Shown here: in pieces, positions 1-9,000 of the stretch
Numbering within the stretch: the stretch's first letter is position 1
Layout of the letters: each line of letters begins with the position of its first letter
NCBI GenBank assembly: GCA_946628865.1
Contig: CAMOXE010000031.1
Span: 1 to 10,981 of the forward strand
Length of the DNA stretch: 10,981 nt
Reading direction: 5' to 3'
Source of the DNA: an uncultured Clostridia bacterium
GTDB taxonomy: Bacteria > Bacillota > Clostridia > Christensenellales > Borkfalkiaceae
Notes under the pieces: model-generated
What the model saw: only the letters and a program-made list of their open reading frames with translations
Told to the model about the DNA's origin: nothing
The model's database searches: none
Position numbers and translations under genes: made by a program

Positions 1-1
1 A

Positions 2-1537
2 GGAGCAGCCGAAGAAGAAAAGAAAACGCTGACCGAAGAAAATTCAAAGAGGTATACGGCGTATCTTGCAGAACTTTTCGGCGAGATTGAAGAAGAAAAC
101 GGCGCGGAGGAAACAGAATCCGACGACGAGACGACAGATGAAAACGCGGAGGCAAACTTGAAAATTCTTGCCCTCTACACCGCGGTAAGCACGGCTAAAT
201 CCGCTTACAGCAACGCGAAAACGCCGGAAGAACGCAGCGTGTACAGAAAACAAATAGAAGAATCGAGAAAAGAACTTTTAACCGCGCTTGGCGAAATAAC
301 GCCGAAGTCCGAAAAGAAAGAAGTCGAAAGAAGTTTTTCTTTCTCGTTTATAGATTACGCGATAAACAGCGTTAAATTGATCCCGATCATATCGCTGGTG
401 GAAGAATACAGAACTATCGACAGGTACTATAAAGAAATGGCTAAATACCCCAACTCTTCCGACTCCTACAAAAAACAGATAAACGATTCTTTAGCGAAAA
501 TAGAAAAAAATAAAGAAAGTTACGTTGGATGCTTGAACGACGTGACTTTCGGCTTGGCACGTTATTTCTATAACAAGGAAATGCCGGAAAAATACGTTTC
601 TGCGGAAAAATGCGAGGCGGAAGATTTATATGAACTTTACGTCGGAGAACAGTTTTTTACAGGGGGAATCGTCTTAAAATTTACGTTCGTCGTATTCGCA
701 TTGCTTACCTCTCTGATAACCGCAATCATTGCCGCGATAAATCTCATAAAAAGACTTATAAAGACCCTGATTCTGTTAGGTAAACCGACCGCTTTATTCG
801 CCTACGGCGTTTCGAGTTTCCCAAGTTCGTTGAGAATCTTTACGATCGGGAAAGTCACGTCCTGTCTGTTTTTATCGTTCGCGTTCGGACAGGCGTCCGT
901 AAGCGGTCTGTATATCGCCCTTACGGTATTTGCGGTAGTCGTCGCCGCAATCAATTTCGTGGGCGGGCGTTTAAGCGGTTTTGAAAAAGAAGAACTGAAA
1001 GCCTTGAATATCGTGCAGGTGGTTTCGCTTAGTATAATTGCGTTTTCCGTAATTGCGCTTACGGTATTCGGAGGCAGCGGCGCAATGCGCGCGATTTTAA
1101 GCAACCTCGGTGCCTTTGCCCTGATAAGGAAATACGGCTACGCCGTTTCCGTCGCTCTTACGCTGTTCTCTGCCATCGGCATGGGTTTTGTCGCGATTAT
1201 TACAGTCTCGACAATAACGTCCGCCGCTAAAGTCGTTACAGCCTCTTTCGCCGATTTCGGAAAAGGATTAAAGAAAGACGTTACACCGACTATTTACAAC
1301 TCTATCGGGGCGTTCGGAAAAGGTTTTACGATCATGTCTTTGGTTTTGATCATACCCACGATGATATGTTGTCTTGCGATTCCGCAATTTGCCACGAGCG
1401 GGATAATAACCGCCGCAATGCTCGCGCTTATCCTCGTCGCTCAGATAACGGTAAAGATTTTGCTCGGCAAACTCGCGCCCTCGGTCGACTTTGAAAAGAT
1501 GAAAAAACTCGTCGGCTCGGCGCAGTTCGAGGAATGA
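2..1537 (+). CDS. Polytopic membrane protein of unknown function, 5' end outside the window
   Basis: The reading frame is open from the left edge to the TGA at 1535-1537, giving 511 visible residues. The first internal start-like codon, TTG at 158, has no ribosome binding site, and coding-like sequence continues upstream of it, so the true start lies before the window. The visible N-terminal part is soluble: a Glu/Asp-rich low-complexity stretch at about residues 28-52, then a helical, Lys/Glu-rich region to about residue 215. The C-terminal half is strongly hydrophobic, with probable membrane segments near residues 225-249, 285-299, 301-320, 338-357, 379-404, 443-461 and 465-488, and a short charged tail. 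I recognise no family, catalytic motif or transport signature. The layout, an acidic cytoplasmic-looking domain followed by six or seven helices, is what can be seen; the function is unknown. It converges on the lipoprotein gene and they share a hairpin terminator. Confidence is high for a real gene and for membrane location, and none is claimed for role. Confidence 0.85.
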   Translation, partial: GAAEEEKKTLTEENSKRYTAYLAELFGEIEEENGAEETESDDETTDENAEANLKILALYTAVSTAKSAYSNAKTPEERSVYRKQIEESRKELLTALGEITPKSEKKEVERSFSFSFIDYAINSVKLIPIISLVEEYRTIDRYYKEMAKYPNSSDSYKKQINDSLAKIEKNKESYVGCLNDVTFGLARYFYNKEMPEKYVSAEKCEAEDLYELYVGEQFFTGGIVLKFTFVVFALLTSLITAIIAAINLIKRLIKTLILLGKPTALFAYGVSSFPSSLRIFTIGKVTSCLFLSFAFGQASVSGLYIALTVFAVVVAAINFVGGRLSGFEKEELKALNIVQVVSLSIIAFSVIALTVFGGSGAMRAILSNLGAFALIRKYGYAVSVALTLFSAIGMGFVAIITVSTITSAAKVVTASFADFGKGLKKDVTPTIYNSIGAFGKGFTIMSLVLIIPTMICCLAIPQFATSGIITAAMLALILVAQITVKILLGKLAPSVDFEKMKKLVGSAQFEE

Positions 1538-1576
1538 TCGAATTGAAAATTTACCGATAAAAAACCGTGCGCTTAA

Positions 1577-1618
1577 AAAGCGGGTAAAACTTGCGTATTT
1601 GCAAGTTTTACCCGCTTT
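1577..1618. terminator. Bidirectional intrinsic terminator between convergent genes
   Basis: An 18-bp perfect inverted repeat (arms 1577-1594 and 1601-1618, 6-nt loop) lies 39 nt after the stop of the membrane protein gene and 37 nt from the stop of the oppositely oriented lipoprotein gene. On the + strand it is followed by a T-rich tail (TTTATATTTTATTTC, starting in the last stem bases). On the - strand a run of five T (complement of 1575-1579) follows the stem core. Both sides fit Rho-independent termination, so it probably ends both transcripts. Confidence 0.88.
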
Positions 1619-1655
1619 ATATTTTATTTCCTCAACGCCCGTTTCGGCGGCGGCT

Positions 1656-2660
1656 TCAGACTGTCGCCGTTTCGGAAAGCGTAAAGCAAAGATATTTCCC
1701 GCCGTAGAGCATGGGCTGATATATCTTTACCGGCACTTGCCTCGTAGAATTGCTTTCGGTCGTGTTGACCGCGTAATAGACGTATCTGAATATCTTGCCG
1801 TAATTCCCAACGGTCTTAAACGCCACGCCGTAGGTGCTGAATTCGCGCTTGTCCGAAAGTTTTCCGCCCTCGCGGAAGTTCGCTATAGTTATCGGCGTAA
1901 GCGGCTGTTTACCGCTCTCGTCGCGCTCGTAAGTAGTCGCTATATCCTGCGCCCGTATCTGCCTGTATTCCCCCGAAAGTCCGTCTATAGTACCGAAATC
2001 GAAGTTGCAGCCGTCGGTGAGTTTCATCGCGCGGATAGCGAATATCATTTCGTCCTCGTCGAAAAACGTCGCGCTTTTATAGCCGTCCACGGCACGCTCG
2101 GTAAACGAGAAAAACTCTTCGCTGCCGCTTGCGGGTGTTATCTTTATCTCCGCCTTATCGCCGTAATTTACCGTCATCTCGTAGGCTATCTTTTTAAAAT
2201 CCTCCGCCGAGGTCGGCTCTTCTTTGGACGGATAGACGTTATTTACCTTCCGATACGAACTTATCGGCGCAAGCCTTTCTTCAAGACCTTTGAAAACCGT
2301 TCGCGTATAAGTACTGTCGCCCTCGAGCGTATACTCTTTGTCGCCGTAAGTATACTTGCCCGTTATAAAAAGCGTGGTCTCGTAGACGTAATTCCCGTTA
2401 TCTACGCTGAGTTTCGTCTTGTAATAAGACGCGCTGTCTATCACGAGCGCCAACTCGCCGTCAGACGCTTCGGACGAGGAAAACTCGGCTTTGCCGACCG
2501 TAGTCACCTTGTACGTCAGTTCTTCGGTTATCGCAGACACGCTCTTGTTCTGCGGATTGGAGTTCCAGTACGCGCCCGAAAAGGACAGGTCTTGTTTGTT
2601 GCACCCGCCGAGCGCAAATATCGCGGCGAGCATAATTATAAGCAAATATTTTCTTTTCAT
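1656..2660 (-). CDS. Secreted lipoprotein of unknown function
   Basis: The protein has 334 residues and begins MKRK, then a hydrophobic stretch and the lipobox LGGC with the lipidated Cys at residue 20: a typical lipoprotein signal peptide read by Lgt and signal peptidase II. The mature protein is therefore expected on the outer face of the membrane. It is rich in Tyr, Thr, Ser and charged residues, with alternating patterns suggesting beta structure. Two further Cys (218 and 325) could pair. I recognise no enzymatic or binding domain, so function is unknown. ATG at 2658-2660 is chosen because it gives the complete signal peptide; the next Met (residue 10) would remove the positively charged n-region. 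There is no Shine-Dalgarno. A promoter sits immediately upstream and suggests a leaderless mRNA. It is divergent from addB and convergent with the membrane protein gene. A long frame on the opposite strand over this gene is a shadow. Confidence 0.88.
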   Translation of the reverse strand: MKRKYLLIIMLAAIFALGGCNKQDLSFSGAYWNSNPQNKSVSAITEELTYKVTTVGKAEFSSSEASDGELALVIDSASYYKTKLSVDNGNYVYETTLFITGKYTYGDKEYTLEGDSTYTRTVFKGLEERLAPISSYRKVNNVYPSKEEPTSAEDFKKIAYEMTVNYGDKAEIKITPASGSEEFFSFTERAVDGYKSATFFDEDEMIFAIRAMKLTDGCNFDFGTIDGLSGEYRQIRAQDIATTYERDESGKQPLTPITIANFREGGKLSDKREFSTYGVAFKTVGNYGKIFRYVYYAVNTTESNSTRQVPVKIYQPMLYGGKYLCFTLSETATV

Positions 2661-2666
2661 AGCGAT

Positions 2667-2695
2667 ATTATAACACTTTGCCGTTAAAAAGTAAA
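2667..2695 (-). promoter_or_regulatory. Promoter of the lipoprotein gene, -10 box adjacent to ATG
   Basis: Read on the - strand: -35-like TTTACT (complement of 2690-2695, 4 of 6 consensus bases), a 17-nt spacer, and -10 TATAAT (complement of 2667-2672) carrying an extended TG one base upstream (TGTTATAAT, complement of 2667-2675). Only six bases (2661-2666) separate the -10 from the ATG. A start about 7 nt after the -10 falls on the A of the ATG, so the transcript is predicted to be leaderless. This is sequence inference, not a mapped start. Confidence 0.72.
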
Positions 2696-2763
2696 AAATT
2701 TAAAGAAAGTTTTTGAAAATTTCACTCAATTACCCAAAAAAAAGCGAATTTTCAATCGAGATA

Positions 2764-2772
2764 TGTTATAAT
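2764..2772 (+). promoter_or_regulatory. Extended -10 promoter of addBA
   Basis: TGTTATAAT (TG at 2764-2765, perfect TATAAT at 2767-2772) lies seven bases before the addB ATG at 2780. It is identical to the 9-base extended -10 of the divergent lipoprotein gene. No good -35 box is seen at the expected spacing (about 2743-2749), which an extended -10 can compensate for. An A/T-rich tract at 2690-2740 precedes it. The predicted start point is at or one base before the ATG, so addB is probably translated from a leaderless mRNA. Confidence 0.65.
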
Positions 2773-2779
2773 ATCCGTA

Positions 2780-5700
2780 ATGACGTATATATTTCCCACA
2801 TATTTCGACTGCGTAGAGCAAGCCGCGGCGCTCGCCGCCGGGCTTTCGCGCGGACTCGACGAAAAAGTTTTGATATTCTGCGAAGACAAACTCACTTTGT
2901 CCTGCGAACTCGCCCTTGCCGAAAAGACGGGCGGGAGTTTTTCGGTCGAAGTCTCTTCGTTCGGCAGATATATCCGCAAACGCTCGAAGGACGCGGCGCT
3001 CACGAAAGAGGGCTGCGCGATGGCGATAAGGCGGATTTTATCGTCTTTGAAAGAAAAACTGTCCGCGTTTAAGACGTTATCCTCCTCGCCGTCGCTCCCG
3101 GCGCAACTCTCCGAACTCATCGCGCAACTGAAAAGCGCCAAAATTACGCCCGCAGACCTCTTTTCCTGCCTCGACGGCTGTCCGAAAAACGTCGCGGCAA
3201 AACTCGGAGATATTGCGCTCGTTTTCGACGGATACGAAAAATTTCTCGACGAAAACTCGCTTAAAGACAGCAATAACGCCCTCGCCGGACTTCCCGCGCT
3301 CTTTCGCGCGGACGAAACGCTTAAAAACTCCCACGTCATTTTTACGGGGTTTTCTTCTGTCACGAAACAGATCTGCGAGGCGGTGAAAGCGGCGTTTGAA
3401 ACCGCTTTGACTTGCGATTTTATCTGCGTCGCGGGCGAAAACAAGGATTTATATACCTGCGAATTTTACGATTTTGCGCAAAGACTCGGCGGCGGCAAAC
3501 CCGTATCGCCTCCGTCCTCGGCTACCGAAGAGGCGATTTCGTTGCTTGAAAGGCTTTGCGACCCGCTTGCACTATCCATTCCCGGCACGCCTACCGATAA
3601 AGTTTTCATCTACGAGGCGAACGCTATAGCCGAGGAGTGCGATTTCGTTGCCGCGACCATCCGCCGCGAAATAACTCAGGGGAATTTACGCTACAGGGAT
3701 ATAGCGATAGCCGTAGGCGACAGCGCGGAGTATTCGCTTAAACTTTCGGATAAACTCGCGGACTATCGTATTCCGCATTTCATCGACGAGAAAAAGACGC
3801 TTTCCGCGCACCCGCTCGCAAGGCTTATAGGCAGTCTGCTCCGCTTTTGCGAACGCGGCGGCGACGCGTTTGAACTCGAAAACGTAATATCCTCGTCGCT
3901 GTTTATTTCCGACAAATCCGCCGCGGACGGATTTTTACGCCTTATTAAAACCTCGTCTTGTACGCCGAGGGCGTTTTTGAAGGGCGAAATTGACTTCGGC
4001 GACGTGCTTTTCGAGGCAAAACGTGGGGCTATAAGTCGATTTTTCAACAATTTCACAAAAAAGGACGAGGCAAAAAACCACGCCGTCAGAGTGCGGGAAT
4101 TTTTGGCGTATGCGGGCGTGAACGAAAACGCGGAGACGTTAAGTTTTAAACTCAAAGAGATAGGCGCCGAAAAAGAACGCGACTTTTTGTCCGCCGGAAT
4201 AAAGGCGATGGACGAAACTCTAAGCGAAATAGAGACCGTCCTCGGCGACGAAACGGTTACTTCGGCGGAATTTTTAAAGATTTTGGAGGCGGGCGAAGAG
4301 GCTTACGAGATTTCGCTCTTGCCGCAACGCTACGATTGCGTATACGTTTCGGACGCCAAAAACTGCAGATTTAAAAAGTATAAAGTGCTGTTCGCGGTGG
4401 GGCTGGATTCGTCTTTCCCGTCGGTCAAATCCGACGTCGCGCTTATAACCGATTCGGATATAGACAAACTCGACGCGCTGGAAGTCAAGGTCGAACCGAA
4501 GATACGCGCGGTGAACAAGCGGGAAAAAGAGGCTTGCGCGCTCGCGCTCGCCTCGTTTGACGATAAACTTTATATGTCGTATTCGGTTTCGTCCAAAAAC
4601 AGCGGCGTAAGCGAATTTATCGAACACGCCGTCGCGGCGTTTTCGGACGGAAACAAAAAACTCAAGGCGTTTACCCGCTTTAGCATAGAACGCGCCAAAC
4701 GCCTTTCGGAGGACGAGAACTTAAAAGACGAGGCGGCGACGTTTTATTACTCCGCGCTCCGCCCCGCTATGCTCTCGCTCGCGAAAGACCTCGACGACTT
4801 TAAGACGGGCGCGACCGGGGATATAGACGCCGCGTCCGCGTTTTGCCGCGCTTTAAAATCTTTCGACGGCGGCAAAGCCCTAGACCTTGCGAACTCTTTG
4901 ATAGAAAAGATAAACCGCGAAGTGGCGCTCGTTAAAAGCCTTCCGATCGAAAACGTCTTTAAAAACAAACTCGTTTCGGCGAGCATTCTCGAAACCTATT
5001 ATTCCTGTCCGTATAAAAACTTTTTAAAATACGGTGTGGGACTTTCCGACGCGGTTACGGCAAACGCGCGACCCGCGGATAACGGAAACATCCTCCACGC
5101 CGTCGCGGAAAACTTCATAAAACGCCTCGACGAAGTCAAAACCGAAGAGGACGCAGAAAGGATTGCGGACGAGATATTCGACGAGATAATTTCGGACGAA
5201 AAATACTCGAGATTTATGCGCCGAGCCGACTATAAGTACTCCTATATGCTCGTTAAACGCGAATCCGAGAAGTTTTGCGCGCAACTTTACAAGCAGTTTT
5301 CCATGTCTTTATACAAACCCGTCGGCACGGAGATTTGGTTCGCCGATTGGGGGGATTTCAAGCCCCTGCCGTTAGGCGGAAAGCAGAGCGGTTACAGACT
5401 TTTCGGAAAAGCGGACAGGCTTGACAAGTTCGTTTCAAAAAGCGGCGAGACCTATTACAGAATAATCGACTACAAGACCGGAAAGGTCGCCGACAAGATA
5501 AAAGACGAGGCGCTTTATACCGGCGTCAATTTGCAACTCTATCTCTATCTGAACGCGTTCGTGAGAAACGGCGAGAAGATAGGCGGAGCGTATTACTACG
5601 AAGTCGGGGATAAGTTCGTCGCGGCTACGGACAAGTTTATTCCTTTGCGGGGGAAAACGCTTATCGGCGACGAAAATCTCGAGGCTACGGAAAAAGACTT

Positions 5701-6031
5701 TGCCGCCTCCGGCGAGGCGACGTATATAAAAGCGAAGATAAAATCCACCAAGAACGGCGAAAAATGCGTCGGTGAGGTAGCGGACGGGGAAACGCTTTCG
5801 GCGTACATGCTCTACGCGAAAAAACTTGCCGAAAACGGCGTGGACGACATCGCAAGCGGAGTTATACTCTCTACGCCGATGGACGGCGCGTGCCGTTACT
5901 GCGAATACGCGTCGATCTGCCTGCACGACCCGACCACGGACGACAGAACGCGAAAGCCGCCGAAAGTAACGCCTAAGACGATCGCGGACGCCGTCGGAGC
6001 GAATATTTCCGCCGAGGAGGTTGAAGAATGA
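2780..6031 (+). CDS. addB: AddB, helicase-nuclease subunit B (5'-strand nuclease, Fe-S domain, inactive helicase fold)
   Basis: With AddA this subunit forms the cytoplasmic AddAB complex that binds double-strand DNA ends, unwinds and resects them to a Chi site, and prepares a 3' tail for RecA. The 1083 residues are slightly short for AddB (about 1,150 in Bacillus). The C-terminal RecB-type nuclease is complete: His773, Asp879 in GKADRLD, Asp897-Tyr-Lys899 in DYKTG, and Gln919 in QLYLY. The Fe-S cysteines are all present: Cys743 in YYSCPYKNF and the Cys1038-x2-Cys1041-x5-Cys1047 cluster. GLDSSFP near residue 541 matches the AddB pseudo-helicase core. The N-terminus is odd: where most AddBs have a G-x-x-G-S-G-K-T loop, this one reads FPTYFDCVEQ, so the Walker A is missing. 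ATG 2780 is the first usable start: upstream the frame holds no ATG, GTG or TTG before a TGA at 2714. There is no Shine-Dalgarno. The stop overlaps the addA start. Confidence 0.95.
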   Translation: MTYIFPTYFDCVEQAAALAAGLSRGLDEKVLIFCEDKLTLSCELALAEKTGGSFSVEVSSFGRYIRKRSKDAALTKEGCAMAIRRILSSLKEKLSAFKTLSSSPSLPAQLSELIAQLKSAKITPADLFSCLDGCPKNVAAKLGDIALVFDGYEKFLDENSLKDSNNALAGLPALFRADETLKNSHVIFTGFSSVTKQICEAVKAAFETALTCDFICVAGENKDLYTCEFYDFAQRLGGGKPVSPPSSATEEAISLLERLCDPLALSIPGTPTDKVFIYEANAIAEECDFVAATIRREITQGNLRYRDIAIAVGDSAEYSLKLSDKLADYRIPHFIDEKKTLSAHPLARLIGSLLRFCERGGDAFELENVISSSLFISDKSAADGFLRLIKTSSCTPRAFLKGEIDFGDVLFEAKRGAISRFFNNFTKKDEAKNHAVRVREFLAYAGVNENAETLSFKLKEIGAEKERDFLSAGIKAMDETLSEIETVLGDETVTSAEFLKILEAGEEAYEISLLPQRYDCVYVSDAKNCRFKKYKVLFAVGLDSSFPSVKSDVALITDSDIDKLDALEVKVEPKIRAVNKREKEACALALASFDDKLYMSYSVSSKNSGVSEFIEHAVAAFSDGNKKLKAFTRFSIERAKRLSEDENLKDEAATFYYSALRPAMLSLAKDLDDFKTGATGDIDAASAFCRALKSFDGGKALDLANSLIEKINREVALVKSLPIENVFKNKLVSASILETYYSCPYKNFLKYGVGLSDAVTANARPADNGNILHAVAENFIKRLDEVKTEEDAERIADEIFDEIISDEKYSRFMRRADYKYSYMLVKRESEKFCAQLYKQFSMSLYKPVGTEIWFADWGDFKPLPLGGKQSGYRLFGKADRLDKFVSKSGETYYRIIDYKTGKVADKIKDEALYTGVNLQLYLYLNAFVRNGEKIGGAYYYEVGDKFVAATDKFIPLRGKTLIGDENLEATEKDFAASGEATYIKAKIKSTKNGEKCVGEVADGETLSAYMLYAKKLAENGVDDIASGVILSTPMDGACRYCEYASICLHDPTTDDRTRKPPKVTPKTIADAVGANISAEEVEE
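6014..6020 (+). promoter_or_regulatory. Strong Shine-Dalgarno for addA inside the 3' end of addB
   Basis: GAGGAGG is followed by a 7-nt gap to the ATG at 6028, which overlaps the addB TGA as ATGA. This is the only well-spaced Shine-Dalgarno seen at a gene start in the window. It fixes the addA start and contrasts with the transcription-unit-leading genes, which lack one. Confidence 0.9.
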
Positions 6032-9000
6032 GCGCGCTAAGTTACACCCCCGAACAAGAGGCGGCGATAAAACACAAATACGGAAATTTGCTCGTATCGG
6101 CGTCGGCGGGCAGCGGAAAAACTTTCGTAATGATTTCGAGAGTTATCGACCTCGTTTTATCTGGCGAGGCAAAAGTAAGCGAAATTCTCGCGCTTACGTT
6201 TACAAATCTCGCGGCGGACGAGATGAGGCAAAAACTTATAAAGGAACTCGTGAAAGCGATAGCGCGCGGCGAAAATACCGAAAAACTCAAAGAGGCGCTC
6301 GCGGACGTCGCCACGGCGGATTTTTCGACTTTCCACGGGTTTTTGGCAAAAATTCTACGGACTTATTTTTACGCGAGCGTCGTCGATCCGTTATTCTCCA
6401 TTTCCGACGAAACCGACGCTCAAGAACTCAAAAACCGCGCTATAGAGCGATTATTCGAGAAAAAGTACGACGAGACGAACGAGGAATTTTTATACCTTGT
6501 AAGAATTTACAGAAAAAACAGAAGTGACGAGGAACTTAAAAAGTCGATATTGTCGCTTTGGGAATTTACCGTTTCCGAGGCGGATAAGGACGGGTTTTTG
6601 ACGGATTGTTCGCTCGGCGCAAGCGAGGCGGCGTACTTAAAGGCGCGGAGAAATCTTATCGGACTTTACAAAGACAGGCTTAACGCGCTTTTAACCGACG
6701 CAAAAAGCCTTCTTGACGACTGCGAATTTTCGGGCGCGGAGAAACTTTGCGCGGACGCAAAAGCGGTCAACGACCGCATAAGCGCGGCGATAAACGCCGA
6801 AAACGAAGATAATTTTCGCATAGAACTTTCTATCCCGCTCGGCAGAAAACCGCCCGCGCCGAAAGACGACGAGACCTTGCAAAATCTGTCGGCAAGGCTT
6901 GGCGAAGTCCGCGACGCGTTCAAAAAAATCTGCGGCGACGCGAACAATCCCCTGTTTTCCGTCGGCGACGACAAGGCGATATTTTTATCCACTTCAAGGG
7001 CGCTACGCGCGCTCGTCGCGCTCGTTCGCGAGTTCGATAAAGACTACTCCGCTTTAAAACGCGCCGAAAACAAGGTCGATTTCTCGGACATAGAACACCT
7101 CGCGCTCGATCTTCTCGTTTCAAACGAAGAAATCCGCGCGGAAATAGCCGGGAAATACAAGTTCGCGTTTGCGGACGAGTATCAGGACGTAAACGGCGTT
7201 CAGGAAAAAATACTTTCGCTTATCACAAACGGAAATCTGTTCATGGTGGGCGACGTAAAACAGTCGATATACGCCTTCAGGGGCTGTAACCCGGATATTT
7301 TTGCGGAAAAATACGAACGCTATCTCAACTCCGACGGCGGAACGGCGCTTTCGCTTAACGAAAACTTCAGGAGCGCCAACGCCGTGCTTTCAGCCGTAAA
7401 CAACGTTTTCAGTCGGATAATGACAAAGAATTTCGGCAAAGTCGACTACGCCGCCGAGCCTATGCGCGGATCTTCGCTCTACGGCGAATATAGGGGCGAG
7501 GCGACCCTTCATATAATCGAGGGCGAAAAGCGGGAAAAGGAAACGGCAAGCGGAATTTACAACGTCTTAAAAGCGTATAATTCGCGGGGAGAAAGCGAGG
7601 ATTATTACGAGGGACTGCTGATAGCAAAACTCATATGCGACGAAGTCGGCAAGCCGATTTACGATATAAAAACCGGCGAAACCCGCCCCGCGGCTTACGG
7701 CGATATAGCGGTGCTGACGCGTTCGCTTAAAGGCGGCGCGACGAGGCTGGTTAAAGAACTTGCGAAGTTCGCTATACCCGTAACGACCGAGGCGGGCGTA
7801 AGCCTTAAAGAATTTCCCGAAATAAAACTTTTAATAGATATATTGAAACTCATATCCTACTACGCCGACGATGCGCCGCTCGCGGCGGCGCTTAAAAGCG
7901 AGATCGGGAAACTCGACGACGAGGACCTCGCGGAGATACGCAGACCCTACGTCGGCGGAAACAAGACCTTTGCGGAGTGCGTCGCACTCTACGAAAAAGA
8001 CGGAAATTCGCCGCTGAAAGAGAAACTTACGGCTTTCAGAGAGTATTTTGAAAAAATCCGACTGCTTGCAGAGTTCAAAGGCGCGGACGAAATTTTAACG
8101 CAGATATTAAAAGACACGGGCTTGGACCTCGAGATCGCGGCGATGCCGCTTGGAGAAGTAAGACTACAGCGCGTGGAAAGTTTTATCGCGGAAAGCGTAG
8201 TCGGCGGCAAGGCTTTAAGCGTAAACGAGTTTCTAAAGCGAATCGAGACCGACTCGAAAGACATGAACTTTGCGCCGAAAGGCGGTGCGGACACCGTAAA
8301 AGTAATGACGATACACGCCTCGAAAGGTCTCGAATATCCGATAGTGATAATCGCGGGAATATCCCGCGCGTTTTCGCGGCAGGACCGCGTGGGCGAGATC
8401 TTGTCCGACCGCAGTTTCGGGCTGGCGTTAAAGGCTTACGACGAGGAGAAAAAGACTTGCTATGAAACCGTCGCGCGCGATTTTTTGAAAGAAAAAAACA
8501 AGACCGACGGCATAAAAGAAGAGGCAAGGGTGTTTTACGTCGCGATGACGCGCGCTAAATGCAAACTCCACCTCGTATGCGACGGCAAGATAAAGGACGA
8601 GCCGAGCGTATACGATTTCGTTTCGGCAAACAGTTACGCGGACTTTTTATGCACTCGGGATATGAAAACCGTCCGCCACGACAGAGCGGCGCTTTGCGCG
8701 ACGGAAAAGCAAGAGGCGTCGAAGGTATTCGTCGGCGAGGGCAGACAGCCGCTTGCGGACAAGATTTTAGCCGCGATTTCTTTTAACTATCCTTTCGCGG
8801 GCGACACCGCTTTAAAGATAAAAAGCGCGGTAACGAAGATTGCCGAGGACAGCGCGGGCGCTCCCGCGCCCGCGCTGGCGGACGAAGAACCCGCCTACTC
8901 AAAATTCGGCTCGAGCGCGGAAAAAGGCACGACGTATCATAAGTTTATGCAGTACTGCGATTTCGACCGCGACGCAAAATCCGAGTTGGCGCGGCTCGTA

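Noticed and set aside
158..160. TTG as the start of the first gene
   Set aside because: No ribosome binding site precedes it, and the frame is open with coding-like acidic sequence to the window edge, so the gene most likely begins upstream.
1599..2687. A 362-codon open frame on the + strand opposite the lipoprotein gene
   Set aside because: It is antisense to a gene with a clear lipobox, promoter and terminator. Its own product is Arg/Tyr/Val-rich without any family feature, starts inside the terminator stem and lacks a ribosome binding site.
2752..3444. A 230-codon frame on the - strand inside addB
   Set aside because: Shadow frame. The addB product has family motifs throughout, and the antisense product is Ser/Ala-rich with no recognisable domain.
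6021..6527. A 168-codon + strand frame overlapping the start of addA
   Set aside because: It is out of frame with AddA, very Arg/Lys-rich and covers the same DNA that encodes the AddA Walker A; no independent support.
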